A stretch of DNA of 42,588 nucleotides from an uncultured Pelagibacteraceae bacterium (GCA_902634325.1 CACPJP010000007.1:1-42588); one strand, 5' to 3'. Numbered from the stretch's first letter, positions 27,550 through 39,355 are shown. Numbers and translations: made by a program. The notes: a model not told the origin generated them from the sequence alone.

Positions 27550-28424
27550 TGCCAAGTCTTGATGATTTAAGAAAAAGAATTGCTAGTGTAAAATCTACAC
27601 AAAAGATTACGAAGGCTATGAAGATGGTTGCAGCAGCAAAGCTCCGTAAGGCACAAGAAATGGCCGAAAAAGGAAGGCCTTATAGTGATAAAATGAATGT
27701 TATTATACAAAATCTGAGCAAAGCAATTAATGACCCCTTAAATGCACCAAGGCTTTTAGTTGGTACCGGGGAAGACAAAAATCATTTGTGTGTTGTAATG
27801 ACAGCAGACAGAGGTCTTTGTGGGGGATTCAATACAAATATAGTTAAGTTAGCCAAGAATTATTTTAATAAAATTCTAAAAGAATCTAAAAATTTAAAAA
27901 TTATAACGGTTGGAACCAAAGGTTTTGATCAACTTAAAAGAGATTATGGGAAATATATTATTAAAAAAATAAACTTTAAAGATAAGAAAAAATTATCCTT
28001 TCAAGATGCAGAATCTATTGGAAATGAAATAGTAAAATTATTTAAAAATAAGGAATTTGATAAATGTGTAATTTTTTTTAATAAATTTAAAAATGTTATG
28101 ACCCAAATACCCCAGGTTCAACAAGTCATTCCTGCAAAAAAGGGAGAGCAACCGAAAGAAGAACAGAATTCATTTTATGAATTTGAACCTGAAGAAGAAG
28201 AGATTTTGGAAGATCTTCTTCCGAAAAATATTTCCACTCAAATATATAAGGGTTTTTTAGAAAATTCTGCAAGTGAGCAAGGTTCAAGAATGACAGCAAT
28301 GGATAATGCGACAAGAAATGCTGGAGATTTAGTAGAAAAGCTAACTATTAATTATAACAGAAGTAGACAGGCCGCTATTACAAAAGAGCTAATCGAAATA
28401 ATATCAGGAGCTGAAAGTTTATAG
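27549..28424 (+). CDS. atpG: F1 ATP synthase gamma subunit
   Basis: AtpG is the rotating central stalk of F1. The 291-residue protein has the paired coiled-coil ends that define the family: N-terminal 'LRKRIASVKSTQKITKAMKM' (6-25) with 'VAAAKLRKAQEMAEKGRPY', the 'TADRGLCGGFNTNIVK' loop (about 85-100), and C-terminal 'ENSASEQGSRMTAMDNATRN' with 'NYNRSRQAAITKELIEIISG'. A very acidic loop near 205-225 ('EPEEEEILEDLLP') lies in the variable middle part. The start shares one base with the atpA stop, and the stop abuts the atpD ATG. Confidence 0.98.
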   Translation: MPSLDDLRKRIASVKSTQKITKAMKMVAAAKLRKAQEMAEKGRPYSDKMNVIIQNLSKAINDPLNAPRLLVGTGEDKNHLCVVMTADRGLCGGFNTNIVKLAKNYFNKILKESKNLKIITVGTKGFDQLKRDYGKYIIKKINFKDKKKLSFQDAESIGNEIVKLFKNKEFDKCVIFFNKFKNVMTQIPQVQQVIPAKKGEQPKEEQNSFYEFEPEEEEILEDLLPKNISTQIYKGFLENSASEQGSRMTAMDNATRNAGDLVEKLTINYNRSRQAAITKELIEIISGAESL

Positions 28425-29846
<1,422 letters not shown>

Positions 29847-29847
29847 A

Positions 29848-30237
29848 ATGAGCGAAAATTATAATATAGATATTATATCCCCAGAAGAAGTATTATTGAG
29901 CGACAAAGTGAATTCAGTAACTATACCTTCGTTCGAGGGAGAGATGACAATTTTATCAGATCATATACCGTTAATTACTTTCTTGAGGCCCGGAATTATT
30001 AAAATTTCTGGCGATAAAGAAGTTAAATATTTTGTAGAGGAAGGCACTGTAGAGTTTTCAGAAAATAAATTAATAATATTATCATCTAATGTCATAAATG
30101 TAGACAATCTTTCAAAAGAAAAGATATCTAAAATGATAGAAGAAGCAAAAAACCAACTAGAAAAAGAAAGTTTAGATGATAAAAAACGTTATATTATATC
30201 TCATAAAGTAGATTGTTTATCAGGAATTAATTTATAG
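29848..30237 (+). CDS. atpC: F1 ATP synthase epsilon subunit
   Basis: AtpC (129 residues) belongs to the rotor stalk and can inhibit ATP hydrolysis. It has the N-terminal beta-sandwich pattern 'IDIISPEEVLLSDKVNSVTI' (7-26), 'FEGEMTILSDHIPLITFLRP' (29-48), and 'YFVEEGTVEFSENKLIILSS', followed by a C-terminal helical region 'SKEKISKMIEEAKNQLEKES'. It is the last gene of the atp run. Its end overlaps the convergent rppH gene by 11 bp, leaving no room for a separate terminator. Confidence 0.95.
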   Translation: MSENYNIDIISPEEVLLSDKVNSVTIPSFEGEMTILSDHIPLITFLRPGIIKISGDKEVKYFVEEGTVEFSENKLIILSSNVINVDNLSKEKISKMIEEAKNQLEKESLDDKKRYIISHKVDCLSGINL

Positions 30238-30700
30238 ATGCTTTAATTTTTGGTACAAGTCTTTCATACACTTCCTTTTTAAAATCTACGATTACTCCAG
30301 GTAAACTATCAATATCTATCCATTGCCATTCTATAAATTCAGGATTTTTTGTTTCTAGATTAATTTCATTATCATTACCTAAAAATCTTACCACAAACCA
30401 TTTTTGCTTTTGTCCTCTATATTTACCTTTCCATACTCTACCCAAAAGATAATTAGGTAATTCATATTGGGACCACCCATCTATTTCTTTTAATATTTTA
30501 ATATTTTTTATTCCTGTTTCTTCATCTAATTCTCTTTTCATTGCGACAACTAAATCTTCCCCATTATCTACACCACCTTGGGGCATTTGCCATTTATTCA
30601 CAGGATTATCTTTTCTTTTACCTACAAAAACTTTGTTTTCTTTATTTAAAACCACTACCCCTACACCCAATCTAAAGGGAAGTTCTTTTTTATCACTCAT
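30227..30700 (-). CDS. rppH: RNA pyrophosphohydrolase (Nudix)
   Basis: RppH removes pyrophosphate from the 5' end of mRNAs and so starts RNase E-dependent decay; relatives hydrolyse diadenosine polyphosphates. The 157-residue protein has 'LPFRLGVGVVVLNKENKVFV' (7-26), 'KWQMPQGGVDNGEDLVVAMK' (about 36-55), and the Nudix box continuing 'RELDEETGI', with all conserved G, E, R and EE residues in place. Later 'QKWFVVRFLG' and 'EFIEWQWIDIDSLPGVIVDF' fit the RppH subfamily. It follows ctpA with a 4-bp overlap and converges on atpC. ctpA-rppH adjacency is common in alphaproteobacteria. Confidence 0.92.
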   Translation of the reverse strand: MSDKKELPFRLGVGVVVLNKENKVFVGKRKDNPVNKWQMPQGGVDNGEDLVVAMKRELDEETGIKNIKILKEIDGWSQYELPNYLLGRVWKGKYRGQKQKWFVVRFLGNDNEINLETKNPEFIEWQWIDIDSLPGVIVDFKKEVYERLVPKIKASIN

Positions 30701-31830
30701 GTTGTCAAAAGTTCTAGAGCATAATTTAATTGATTATCTGAAGGACTATTTAAACTAAAATTTTTATCATCTTCCTCTACCATTATGTCTGGAGCAACAC
30801 CTACTTCTGAAATAGATTTTCCAGAAGGCAAATAATATTTGGACACAGTTAGTCTCATTCCCCCTCCATCACTCAAAGGTATAATGGATTGAACTGAACC
30901 TTTTCCATATGTATTTTCACCTAAAACAATAGCTCTTTTATGGTCCTGAAGTGCACCAGCAACTATCTCAGACGCAGAAGCTGATCCTCTGTTAATAAGA
31001 ACAATTAAAGGTTTGCCCTTTACCCTATCGCCCTTTTTTGCAAAAAATCTTCTATTTTCTATAGTCCTCCTCCCTTTTGTTGAAAGTATTTCACCATCAT
31101 CCAAAAAAAAGTCAGTTACACTTATTGCCTGCGTTAAAAGTCCACCAGGGTTATTTCTTAGATCAAGAATATAGCCAACAGGCTTATCTTTACTCTCAAA
31201 ATTATTAATCTCTTTACTAAGCTGCTTGCTACTGTTGCTATTAAATGATTTCAATCTTAAATAAGCTATATTTTTTTTAAAAATTTTGGCTTCCACAGAT
31301 TTAATCTGAATTATTTCTCTTATAATATTTTTTTCTATAGCTTTTTTTTCTCCTTTTCTTCTTATAGTCAATTTAACTTTTGAACCAACAGGTCCTCTCA
31401 TCATTTTAACAGCTTCAATAAGAGATTTGCCCTGCACCTGTTTACCATCAATTTGAACGATATAGTCACCTGCTTTTATTCCAGCTTTTGATGCAGGAGT
31501 ATCATCTATTGGGGAAATTACTTTTATTACGCCAGCTTCCATTCCCACTTCTATTCCTAATCCGCCAAATTCACCCTTTGTATCTGTTTCAATTTCTTTA
31601 AAGAGTTCAGGACCCATGTATGAAGAGTATGGGTCGAGAGATTGAAGTGCGCCATTTATTGCTGAATCAAGCATTTTGGATTGATCAACATCATCTACAT
31701 ATTCTTTTTTTATTTTATCTAAAACTTCTCCAAACAAGTCTATTTTCTTATAAAGCTTTTCATCTGAATTACCGTAAAGACTTGTTGTAAAAAAAATTAA
31801 AATAGACGTAATTTTTATTATTTTTATCAT
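30697..31830 (-). CDS. ctpA: C-terminal processing peptidase, S41 family
   Basis: This is a periplasmic serine protease that trims protein C-termini. The 377-residue protein has an N-terminal hydrophobic signal ('IIKITSILIFFTTSLYG', 2-18), a region 'LDKIKKEYVDDVDQSKMLDS', a PDZ domain (about 85-170) with 'GGLGIEVGMEAGVIKVISPI' and 'GIKAGDYIVQIDG', then the S41 core with 'YILDLRNNPGGLLTQAISVT' (about 220-239), the catalytic Ser in 'NRGSASASEIVAGAL' and the catalytic Lys in 'NTYGKGSVQSIIPL'. It is shorter than many CtpA proteins (about 430-450) but all catalytic blocks are present. It overlaps rsfS and rppH by 4 bp each. Confidence 0.94.
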   Translation of the reverse strand: MIKIIKITSILIFFTTSLYGNSDEKLYKKIDLFGEVLDKIKKEYVDDVDQSKMLDSAINGALQSLDPYSSYMGPELFKEIETDTKGEFGGLGIEVGMEAGVIKVISPIDDTPASKAGIKAGDYIVQIDGKQVQGKSLIEAVKMMRGPVGSKVKLTIRRKGEKKAIEKNIIREIIQIKSVEAKIFKKNIAYLRLKSFNSNSSKQLSKEINNFESKDKPVGYILDLRNNPGGLLTQAISVTDFFLDDGEILSTKGRRTIENRRFFAKKGDRVKGKPLIVLINRGSASASEIVAGALQDHKRAIVLGENTYGKGSVQSIIPLSDGGGMRLTVSKYYLPSGKSISEVGVAPDIMVEEDDKNFSLNSPSDNQLNYALELLTT

Positions 31831-32174
31831 ACTGTTATCTCTTTGTTTTCAGATGGATCACACCACATTTTTTCTAAATCATAAAATTTTCTTTTTTCAG
31901 GATGGAATATATGCACAATTATGTCAATAGCATCGATCAATTTCCAATCTTTACTAGTTTTTCCCTCAATTTTGCATTGTTCAAAACCTTTTTCTTCAAG
32001 TTTTTTAACTAATATCTCAGCTAAAGATTGAATATGTCTTGAAGAATTTCCTGAGGCTATAATCATATAATCTGCTATTGAAGTCTTACCTTTCAAGCTT
32101 ATTGTAATTATATTGCTTGCTTTATTTTGATTCAGCGTTTTCTCTATTGTTTTTTTTAATTTTAAAACTTCCAT
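31827..32174 (-). CDS. rsfS: ribosomal silencing factor RsfS
   Basis: RsfS binds L14 and blocks subunit joining when cells starve; it also acts in large-subunit maturation. The 115-residue protein shows the family pattern 'NIITISLKGKTSIADYMIIA' (20-39), 'SGNSSRHIQSLAEILVKKLE' (40-59), and 'WKLIDAIDIIVHIFHPEKRK' (about 81-100) with the final 'YDLEKMW'. Length is typical. It lies between nadD (1-base overlap) and ctpA (4-bp overlap). In many relatives rlmH follows rsfS; it is absent here. Confidence 0.94.
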   Translation of the reverse strand: MEVLKLKKTIEKTLNQNKASNIITISLKGKTSIADYMIIASGNSSRHIQSLAEILVKKLEEKGFEQCKIEGKTSKDWKLIDAIDIIVHIFHPEKRKFYDLEKMWCDPSENKEITV

Positions 32175-32722
32175 TAATTTTTGTATTTTAAATAGTTTTC
32201 TCTTATTTTTGAAGAAGAAATATCAATTTTTTTAGATCTTAAAAATAATATTTTATCTATACCAAGAGTTTTTATGGCCTTGCATGTTAAAGTTTTTTTA
32301 ACATATCCAGTTCTGGGAAAAACAACAATTTTACAAAGCTCTGTAATTTTTTTCCATTGATCCCATTTATGAAATTTTACAAGATTATCTGATCCCATCA
32401 GAAAAAAAATTTTTGAATCACTATTCTTTTTTATATATCTAATCAGGTCTATAGTTTTTGAAGATTTTATTAATTTGTCAAAACTCTTAACCCTTATTTT
32501 TTTTATTTTGCTTACTTTCTTCTTTGAAAGAGAAACTCTTTTTTTTAGTGTTGCAGATGGTGATTTTTTCAAGGGATTTTTTTTTGTTACAGCCCAGACC
32601 AGTAATGAAAGTTTTAATTTTTTTATGGCAAATTTTGAAATTTCCACATGACCCACATGTGGAGGATCAAAAGTTCCTCCCAAAATCCCAATTCTTTTTA
32701 ACCTTTTTTTTGAGGTTTTCAT
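32174..32722 (-). CDS. nadD: nicotinate-nucleotide adenylyltransferase
   Basis: NadD joins nicotinate mononucleotide and ATP to deamido-NAD. The 182-residue protein has the nucleotidyltransferase motif 'IGILGGTFDPPHVGHVEISK' (11-30), 'VWAVTKKNPLKKS', 'FFLMGSDNLVKFHKWDQWKK' (about 105-124), 'VVFPRTGY', and the C-terminal 'IDISSSKIRENYL' ATP-binding motif. It ends only a few residues after that motif, so the C-terminal helix common in other NadD proteins is missing or very short. It is followed directly by rsfS (1-base overlap), the usual neighbour, and lies 3 bp after proA. Confidence 0.93.
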   Translation of the reverse strand: MKTSKKRLKRIGILGGTFDPPHVGHVEISKFAIKKLKLSLLVWAVTKKNPLKKSPSATLKKRVSLSKKKVSKIKKIRVKSFDKLIKSSKTIDLIRYIKKNSDSKIFFLMGSDNLVKFHKWDQWKKITELCKIVVFPRTGYVKKTLTCKAIKTLGIDKILFLRSKKIDISSSKIRENYLKYKN

Positions 32723-32725
32723 TTA

Positions 32726-33967
32726 TTAGGATCTAATTGCTCCATTGCCTTTTACAACATATTTGTAAGAAGTTAATTGATTTACGCCTACAGGACCACG
32801 TGGAGGCATTTTATTTGTTGATATTCCAATTTCTGCGCCAAACCCAAATTCGCCCCCATCGGCAAATTGTGTAGAAGCATTGTGCATTGCTATAGAGCTA
32901 TTAACGCCTTCCAAAAAATATTTTGCTGTTCCAAGGTTATTTGTAATTATGCTATCAGTATGCATGGTTCCATATTTTAGAATATGATCAACAGCTTCCT
33001 CAACATTTTTTACAGTTTTGATAGAGATTATCTTGTCCAAGTATTCGGTTTTCCAATCTTGTTCAGTTGTTTTTTTTAGTTTGTAATCAAAATATTTATT
33101 AATTTTATTATCAACTCTTACTTCACATCCTTCGTCAATAAGAGCATTGATAATTTTAGTGCCATGGGATGATATAATTCTTTCATTTATCAAAAGAGTT
33201 TCCAATGCACCGCAGATACTTGTCCTCCTCATTTTAGCATTTACAACAACTTTTTTTGCCATTTCAACATTGGCATCCTTATCTACATATATATGACACA
33301 ATCCCTCCAGATGTCCTATAACATTAACTTTTGATAATTTTTTAACTTTTTCTACCAAACTTTTTCCTCCTCTTGGAACAATTACATCAACATAACCTTC
33401 CATTTCTGAAAGCATGTAGTCAACTATGTTATGATCCTGATCCTCAATGAATTGAACACAATTTTCATCTATTTTATTTTTTCTTAAAGCTTCTCTAAAC
33501 AAACCTGATAGAATTTTATTAGTATGACATGCTTCTGATCCACCTCTTAAAATTACACAGTTACCTGATTTTAAACACAAAGCTGCTACATCAGCTGTAA
33601 CATTTGGTCTGCTTTCATAAATTACCCCAATAACACCTATTGGCACTGAAATCTTTTCAATCCATAATTTGTTGGACCTTTTCCATTTTGACAAAACTTG
33701 TCCGATTGGATTTTTAAAATTTTTTATTCCTATGATACTGTTTCGGATCGCATGCATTTTATCTTCATCCAATGCTAATCTATCAATCAAATTTCCCCTT
33801 TTGGCTTTTTTTATATCTTTTAAATTTTCTTTAATAATTTCTGACTCATTTGATCGCAGAAGATGACTATAATCTCTCAAGGCTTTTTGAATTCTTCTAT
33901 GTTCGACTCTTTTTAAATTTTCAAATGCCTTTTTAGCTTTTATTCCTATATTTTCTAAATATTTCAT
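32726..33967 (-). CDS. proA: gamma-glutamyl phosphate reductase
   Basis: ProA reduces glutamyl-5-phosphate to glutamate semialdehyde with NADPH in proline synthesis. The 413-residue protein has 'IEKISVPIGVIGVIYESRPN' (about 103-122), 'VTADVAALCLKSGNCVILRG', 'GGSEACHTN', 'VIVPRGGKSLV', the catalytic Cys in 'MRRTSICGALETLLI' (about 243-257) and the C-terminal 'GRxPVG'-like 'MPPRGPVGVNQLTSYKYVV'. Length is standard. It follows proB with 1 bp between, and nadD starts 3 bp after its end. Confidence 0.97.
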   Translation of the reverse strand: MKYLENIGIKAKKAFENLKRVEHRRIQKALRDYSHLLRSNESEIIKENLKDIKKAKRGNLIDRLALDEDKMHAIRNSIIGIKNFKNPIGQVLSKWKRSNKLWIEKISVPIGVIGVIYESRPNVTADVAALCLKSGNCVILRGGSEACHTNKILSGLFREALRKNKIDENCVQFIEDQDHNIVDYMLSEMEGYVDVIVPRGGKSLVEKVKKLSKVNVIGHLEGLCHIYVDKDANVEMAKKVVVNAKMRRTSICGALETLLINERIISSHGTKIINALIDEGCEVRVDNKINKYFDYKLKKTTEQDWKTEYLDKIISIKTVKNVEEAVDHILKYGTMHTDSIITNNLGTAKYFLEGVNSSIAMHNASTQFADGGEFGFGAEIGISTNKMPPRGPVGVNQLTSYKYVVKGNGAIRS

Positions 33968-33968
33968 T

Positions 33969-36049
<2,081 letters not shown>

Positions 36050-36068
36050 TTAAAGTTGCTACTTAAAA

Positions 36069-36323
36069 TTATTTGGGAACTACAGAAACTAGAGTTCTGT
36101 TTGATTTAGATTTTTTAAATTTTACTTTACCGCTAATTAATGAAAAAATTGAATGATCTTTTCCCATACCTACGTTATTACCAGGATGAATTCTTGTACC
36201 TCTTTGACGGACAATTATGTTTCCAGGTTTAACCAGTTCCTCCCCGTATCTTTTAACACCCAGTCGACGTCCTGCACTATCTCGTCCATTCTTGGTTGTT
36301 CCGCCAGCTTTTTTTGTTGCCAT
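36069..36323 (-). CDS. rpmA: 50S ribosomal protein L27
   Basis: L27 has an N-terminal arm reaching the peptidyl-transferase centre. The 84-residue protein has the typical sequence: '[20 protein letters not shown]' at the start, '[20 protein letters not shown]', '[20 protein letters not shown]', and a final 'VSVVP'. The N-terminus is already the mature form, so no Prp-type processing is implied. It follows rplU by 5 bp, the universal rplU-rpmA pair, with obgE 31 bp downstream. Confidence 0.98.
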   Translation of the reverse strand: MATKKAGGTTKNGRDSAGRRLGVKRYGEELVKPGNIIVRQRGTRIHPGNNVGMGKDHSIFSLISGKVKFKKSKSNRTLVSVVPK

Positions 36324-36328
36324 AGTTT

Positions 36329-36778
36329 TTACTTTTTAGTTTTTGTTTTAACCACTGTTTTTTTACCAGTAGTTTTTTTAATAACTTGTTTTTTTACATC
36401 TGATTTCTGATTATTTGACAATTTCATCTTGTCTATTTTAATCTCAGAAACAACTTTGCCACCTTTTAATAAAATTTTTGTTATTTGAATCTTTGAAAGA
36501 GGCTGTCTGTGACCGTATCTTTTTCTAGAATTCTGTCTTCTTCTTTTTTTAAATACTATTACTTTTTTGTCTTTAATATTATCTAACAATAGTCCCTCAA
36601 CTGTAGCCCCACTGATTGTTGGACTTCCAACCTCTGTAGTTTTATTGTCATTAACAAGCAAAACTTTTTTAAACTCTACTTTTTTTCCTTTTGGAATATT
36701 TAACTTTTCCACCTTAAGAATTTTGCTAGCAGATACTTTGTACTGCTTGCCACCAGTTTCAATTATTGCAAAAGACAT
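36329..36778 (-). CDS. rplU: 50S ribosomal protein L21, with C-terminal extension
   Basis: L21 binds 23S rRNA domain II. The first roughly 103 residues are the L21 domain: '[20 protein letters not shown]' (1-20), '[18 protein letters not shown]', '[20 protein letters not shown]' (about 74-93) and '[11 protein letters not shown]'. The protein has 149 residues against about 103 for most L21. The extra tail of about 40 residues is rich in Lys, Thr and Val, with repeated 'KK' and 'TK' units. The ribosome site AGGGG (36786-36790, minus strand) stands 7 bases before the ATG. It is the first gene of the rplU-rpmA-obgE-proBA run, under the promoter at 36806-36833. Confidence 0.97.
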   Translation of the reverse strand: MSFAIIETGGKQYKVSASKILKVEKLNIPKGKKVEFKKVLLVNDNKTTEVGSPTISGATVEGLLLDNIKDKKVIVFKKRRRQNSRKRYGHRQPLSKIQITKILLKGGKVVSEIKIDKMKLSNNQKSDVKKQVIKKTTGKKTVVKTKTKK

Positions 36779-36805
36779 AAAATAACCCCTGTTAAAATTT
36801 AAGGC

Positions 36806-36833
36806 AATATAACTCGGTACTTTACCAAGTCAA
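36806..36833 (-). promoter_or_regulatory. sigma-70 promoter of rplU operon, with palindromic spacer
   Basis: On the minus strand TTGACT (36833-36828) and TATATT (36811-36806) are 16 bp apart, close to the consensus promoter. A transcript would begin near 36799, giving a leader of about 20 bases with the AGGGG ribosome site. The spacer is an inverted repeat: ACTTGGTA, AAG, TACCGAGT (36830-36812), with one mismatched pair. It could be an operator, or a hairpin ending the gloB message read through from upstream. The promoter call is good; the role of the palindrome is open. Confidence 0.65.
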
Positions 36834-36844
36834 GTTGAATGATA

Positions 36845-37609
36845 TCAAAATTGATCTTTTAAATTCCTTAGCTTTGTGAAAACTTCTAATTTTGAGCCAT
36901 TATTCATTTCAAGGTTATTTTTAATTTTCTCATCGTCACATCTCAAAAATATATTGGTTTCTAGTTCCTCACCCAAAGTTACAGGAAGAGTTGGAAGTTT
37001 TTTTTCTTTTTTCTTTTTTACGTCTTCAATTCTATTTTTAAGTTTTGCGTTATCCTTATCAATGCTTATGCAGAATTTTCCATTACTGTTTGTATATTCA
37101 TGGCCACAATAAATCATTGTATTCTTTGACAGGCTTTTAATTTTTTCTAAAGATTTAAACATTTGTTCGAATGTTCCTTCAAAAATTCTTCCACATCCAA
37201 GAGAGAATAAAGTGTCTCCTGTAAAAATAATGCTAGCTTTTTCAGAGTAAAACGCAATATGACCAAGGGTATGTCCAGGTATATGAATAACCTTAAAATC
37301 TGTTTTTCCTAAAGAGAATTTGTCACCATCACTTTTTTTGATGTCTGAACCAGGGATTTTTTCTTCCTCGTAGGAAGAACAAATAATTTTTGAATTGTAT
37401 TTTTTTTTTAAATCTATATTTCCTCCTACATGATCATGATGGTGATGCGTGTTTAAAATAAAATCTAATTTTTTGTAAGTTTTACTAATTTCTAAATCTA
37501 CAGGATCAAATTCAGATGGGTCAATAACTCCTACCAGATTTGTTTTTTTATCCCTAATCAAATAACTATAATTATCTGATAGGCATCTAATAATTGAAAT
37601 GTCTAGCAT
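36845..37609 (-). CDS. gloB: hydroxyacylglutathione hydrolase (glyoxalase II)
   Basis: GloB hydrolyses S-lactoylglutathione to lactate and glutathione, the second step of methylglyoxal detoxification. The 254-residue metallo-beta-lactamase-fold protein has the metal-binding 'NTHHHHDHVGGNIDLKK' (about 53-69), the 'HIPGHTLGHIAFYSE' histidine (about 110-124), the Asp in 'IIFTGDTLFSLGCGRIFEGT' and 'IYCGHEYTNSNGKF' (about 165-178), and a C-terminal substrate domain with 'FLRCDDEKIKNNLEM'. Length is typical. It follows metW by 1 bp. Confidence 0.94.
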   Translation of the reverse strand: MLDISIIRCLSDNYSYLIRDKKTNLVGVIDPSEFDPVDLEISKTYKKLDFILNTHHHHDHVGGNIDLKKKYNSKIICSSYEEEKIPGSDIKKSDGDKFSLGKTDFKVIHIPGHTLGHIAFYSEKASIIFTGDTLFSLGCGRIFEGTFEQMFKSLEKIKSLSKNTMIYCGHEYTNSNGKFCISIDKDNAKLKNRIEDVKKKKEKKLPTLPVTLGEELETNIFLRCDDEKIKNNLEMNNGSKLEVFTKLRNLKDQF

Positions 37610-37610
37610 T

Positions 37611-38204
37611 TTAACTCAATAAAAATATTCCAAGTTTAGAAAATAAATTTTTTATTTCAAGGTTACTTTTTTTGATTTCAGAAGTTGAGTTTGCATTAAC
37701 TCCTATCGCTCTGTCAATCTTAATGTTTTTTTCTAAACAGAAATGAAATAGATCTTTAATTGTGCACATGTGAAGGTTAGGAGTATTGTACCAACTGTTT
37801 GGTAAAGTTTTTGTGACTGGCATTTTTCCGAATAATAATAAACTTGTTCTAACTTTCCAATATCCAAAATTAGGTATTGATATAATTACTGATTTCCCGA
37901 TTCTTAATAAATCTTTTAAAACTTTTTCTGGATTATAAAATGCTTGAAGTGTTTGACTCAAAACGACAAAATCAAAAGACTGACTTGGAAATTGATGAAG
38001 TTCCGTTTCTGCATCACCTTCTATAACCGAAAGACCTTTATAAATGCATTTTTTAACATTTTCTTCTACAAGTTCTAAACCACGAGCCTCTATATTTTTT
38101 TCTTTAATTAGAAGATCCATTAAAGATCCATCTCCACAACCAACGTCTAGCACTCTTACGTTTTTAGGCAACAAGTCTATGATTACTTTAAATTCTTTTT
38201 TCAT
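37611..38204 (-). CDS. metW: methionine biosynthesis protein MetW
   Basis: MetW is a methyltransferase-fold protein paired with MetX; in several bacteria the pair is needed for homoserine acetylation. The 197-residue protein has motif I 'VRVLDVGCGDGSLMDLLIKE' (17-36), 'ARGLELVEENVKKCIYKGLS', 'VIEGDAETELHQFPSQSFDF', 'VVLSQTLQAFYNPEKVLKDL' and 'SIPNFGYWKVRTSLLLFGKM'. All are standard for MetW, as is the length. Its start overlaps the metX end by 17 bp, so the two are tightly coupled and share the SAM-II control upstream of metX. Confidence 0.95.
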   Translation of the reverse strand: MKKEFKVIIDLLPKNVRVLDVGCGDGSLMDLLIKEKNIEARGLELVEENVKKCIYKGLSVIEGDAETELHQFPSQSFDFVVLSQTLQAFYNPEKVLKDLLRIGKSVIISIPNFGYWKVRTSLLLFGKMPVTKTLPNSWYNTPNLHMCTIKDLFHFCLEKNIKIDRAIGVNANSTSEIKKSNLEIKNLFSKLGIFLLS

Positions 38205-39327
38205 TTCTAAATTTTATATGCATTGAGTCTATAAATCCTTTTAAAGTTTTTAGAAATTCTGGTTCATTTACTAAAAAAGAATCATGACCTTTATCAGTTT
38301 TTATTTCAGCGAAGGAAACATCTGCTCCTGAGGCATTAAGAGCAATCACAGTATCTTTATTTTCTTTTGTTGTGTAAAGCCAATCAGAAGAGAAAGAAAT
38401 AACCAAAAATTTTGTTTTTTGATTTTTAAAAGCCCCGGTAAGCCCTCCCTTGAATTGCCTGGATAAGTCAAAATAATCCATTGCTCTAGTAATATATAAA
38501 ACAGAGTTTGCATCAAATCTTTCAACAAATGTGTAACCTTGGTGTCTTAAATAACTTTCAATCTGAAAGTCAGCATCAAAACTGAATTCGTAATCAGCTT
38601 TTTCCTGAAGCTTTCTACCAAATTTTTCCTGCATACCTTTTTCAGATAAATAACTAATATGTCCTACCATTCTTGCAACAGCCAAACCATTTTTTGGTTG
38701 AACATTTTTTTTTAAATATTTGCCTTTATCCCAAACAGGATCTGCCATAATAGCTTGTCTAGCCAACTCATTGAGAGCAATATTCTGGGCACTATGGCTT
38801 GTACTACAAGCAATCGGGACCGCAGAAAAAGTTCTATTTGGAAATGTTGCACAAAACTGAAGTAACTGCATTCCACCCATAGAGCCTCCTGTTGCACAAA
38901 GAAGCTTTTCTACTCCCAAATGATCTAAAAGAGTTTCCTGTGCTTTAACCATATCTCTTATCGTTATAACTGGAAAATTTAATCCATAGGGTTCATTTGT
39001 TTTTTTATCTATTTCTTTAGGACCCCATGAACCCATGCACCCACCGATAACATTTGCACAAATCACAAAATATTTATTTGTATCGATAGCCTTATCAGGC
39101 CCTACAGCTGTTACCCACCAACCTTCTTTTTTTGTAATTGGATTAACTCCACTAACAAATTGATCGCCTGTAAGTGCGTGAAAAATTAATATAGCATTGT
39201 CTTTGGATTCATTTAATTCTCCATATGTTTCATATGCCAAAGGAAAATCCCTAACAGTTTGCTTGCAGTCTAGCAAAAGGGGTTTTGATATATTCAATTT
39301 TTTAATATTTTTTAATTTATCATTCAT
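38188..39327 (-). CDS. metX: homoserine O-acetyltransferase
   Basis: MetX acetylates homoserine, the entry to methionine by direct sulfhydrylation. The alpha/beta-hydrolase protein (379 residues from ATG 39327) has 'YETYGELNESKDNAILIFHA', 'GWWVTAVGPDKAIDTNKYFV', 'NVIGGCMGSWGP', the nucleophile Ser in 'CATGGSMGGMQLLQF', the Asp in 'SFSSDWLYTTKEN' and the His in 'DKGHDSFLVNEPEFL'. ATG 39327 is preferred: an upstream in-frame TTG (39357) would put codons across the terminator hairpin. The leader holds a SAM-II riboswitch and terminator, so expression should fall when SAM is plentiful. Confidence 0.95.
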   Translation of the reverse strand: MNDKLKNIKKLNISKPLLLDCKQTVRDFPLAYETYGELNESKDNAILIFHALTGDQFVSGVNPITKKEGWWVTAVGPDKAIDTNKYFVICANVIGGCMGSWGPKEIDKKTNEPYGLNFPVITIRDMVKAQETLLDHLGVEKLLCATGGSMGGMQLLQFCATFPNRTFSAVPIACSTSHSAQNIALNELARQAIMADPVWDKGKYLKKNVQPKNGLAVARMVGHISYLSEKGMQEKFGRKLQEKADYEFSFDADFQIESYLRHQGYTFVERFDANSVLYITRAMDYFDLSRQFKGGLTGAFKNQKTKFLVISFSSDWLYTTKENKDTVIALNASGADVSFAEIKTDKGHDSFLVNEPEFLKTLKGFIDSMHIKFRNEKRI

Positions 39328-39330
39328 ATA

Positions 39331-39355
39331 AAAAAAAAGCCCAGCTAGACCGGGC
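39331..39355 (-). terminator. intrinsic terminator of the metX leader
   Basis: On the minus strand GCCCGG (39355-39350) pairs with CTGGGC (39344-39339) around a 5-base loop, with one G-U pair, followed by eight or nine T (39338-39330). It lies between the SAM-II aptamer and the metX ATG at 39327. The GGGC of the right arm is also the only purine-rich stretch before the ATG that could serve as a ribosome site, so folding would stop both transcription and translation. Confidence 0.75.
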
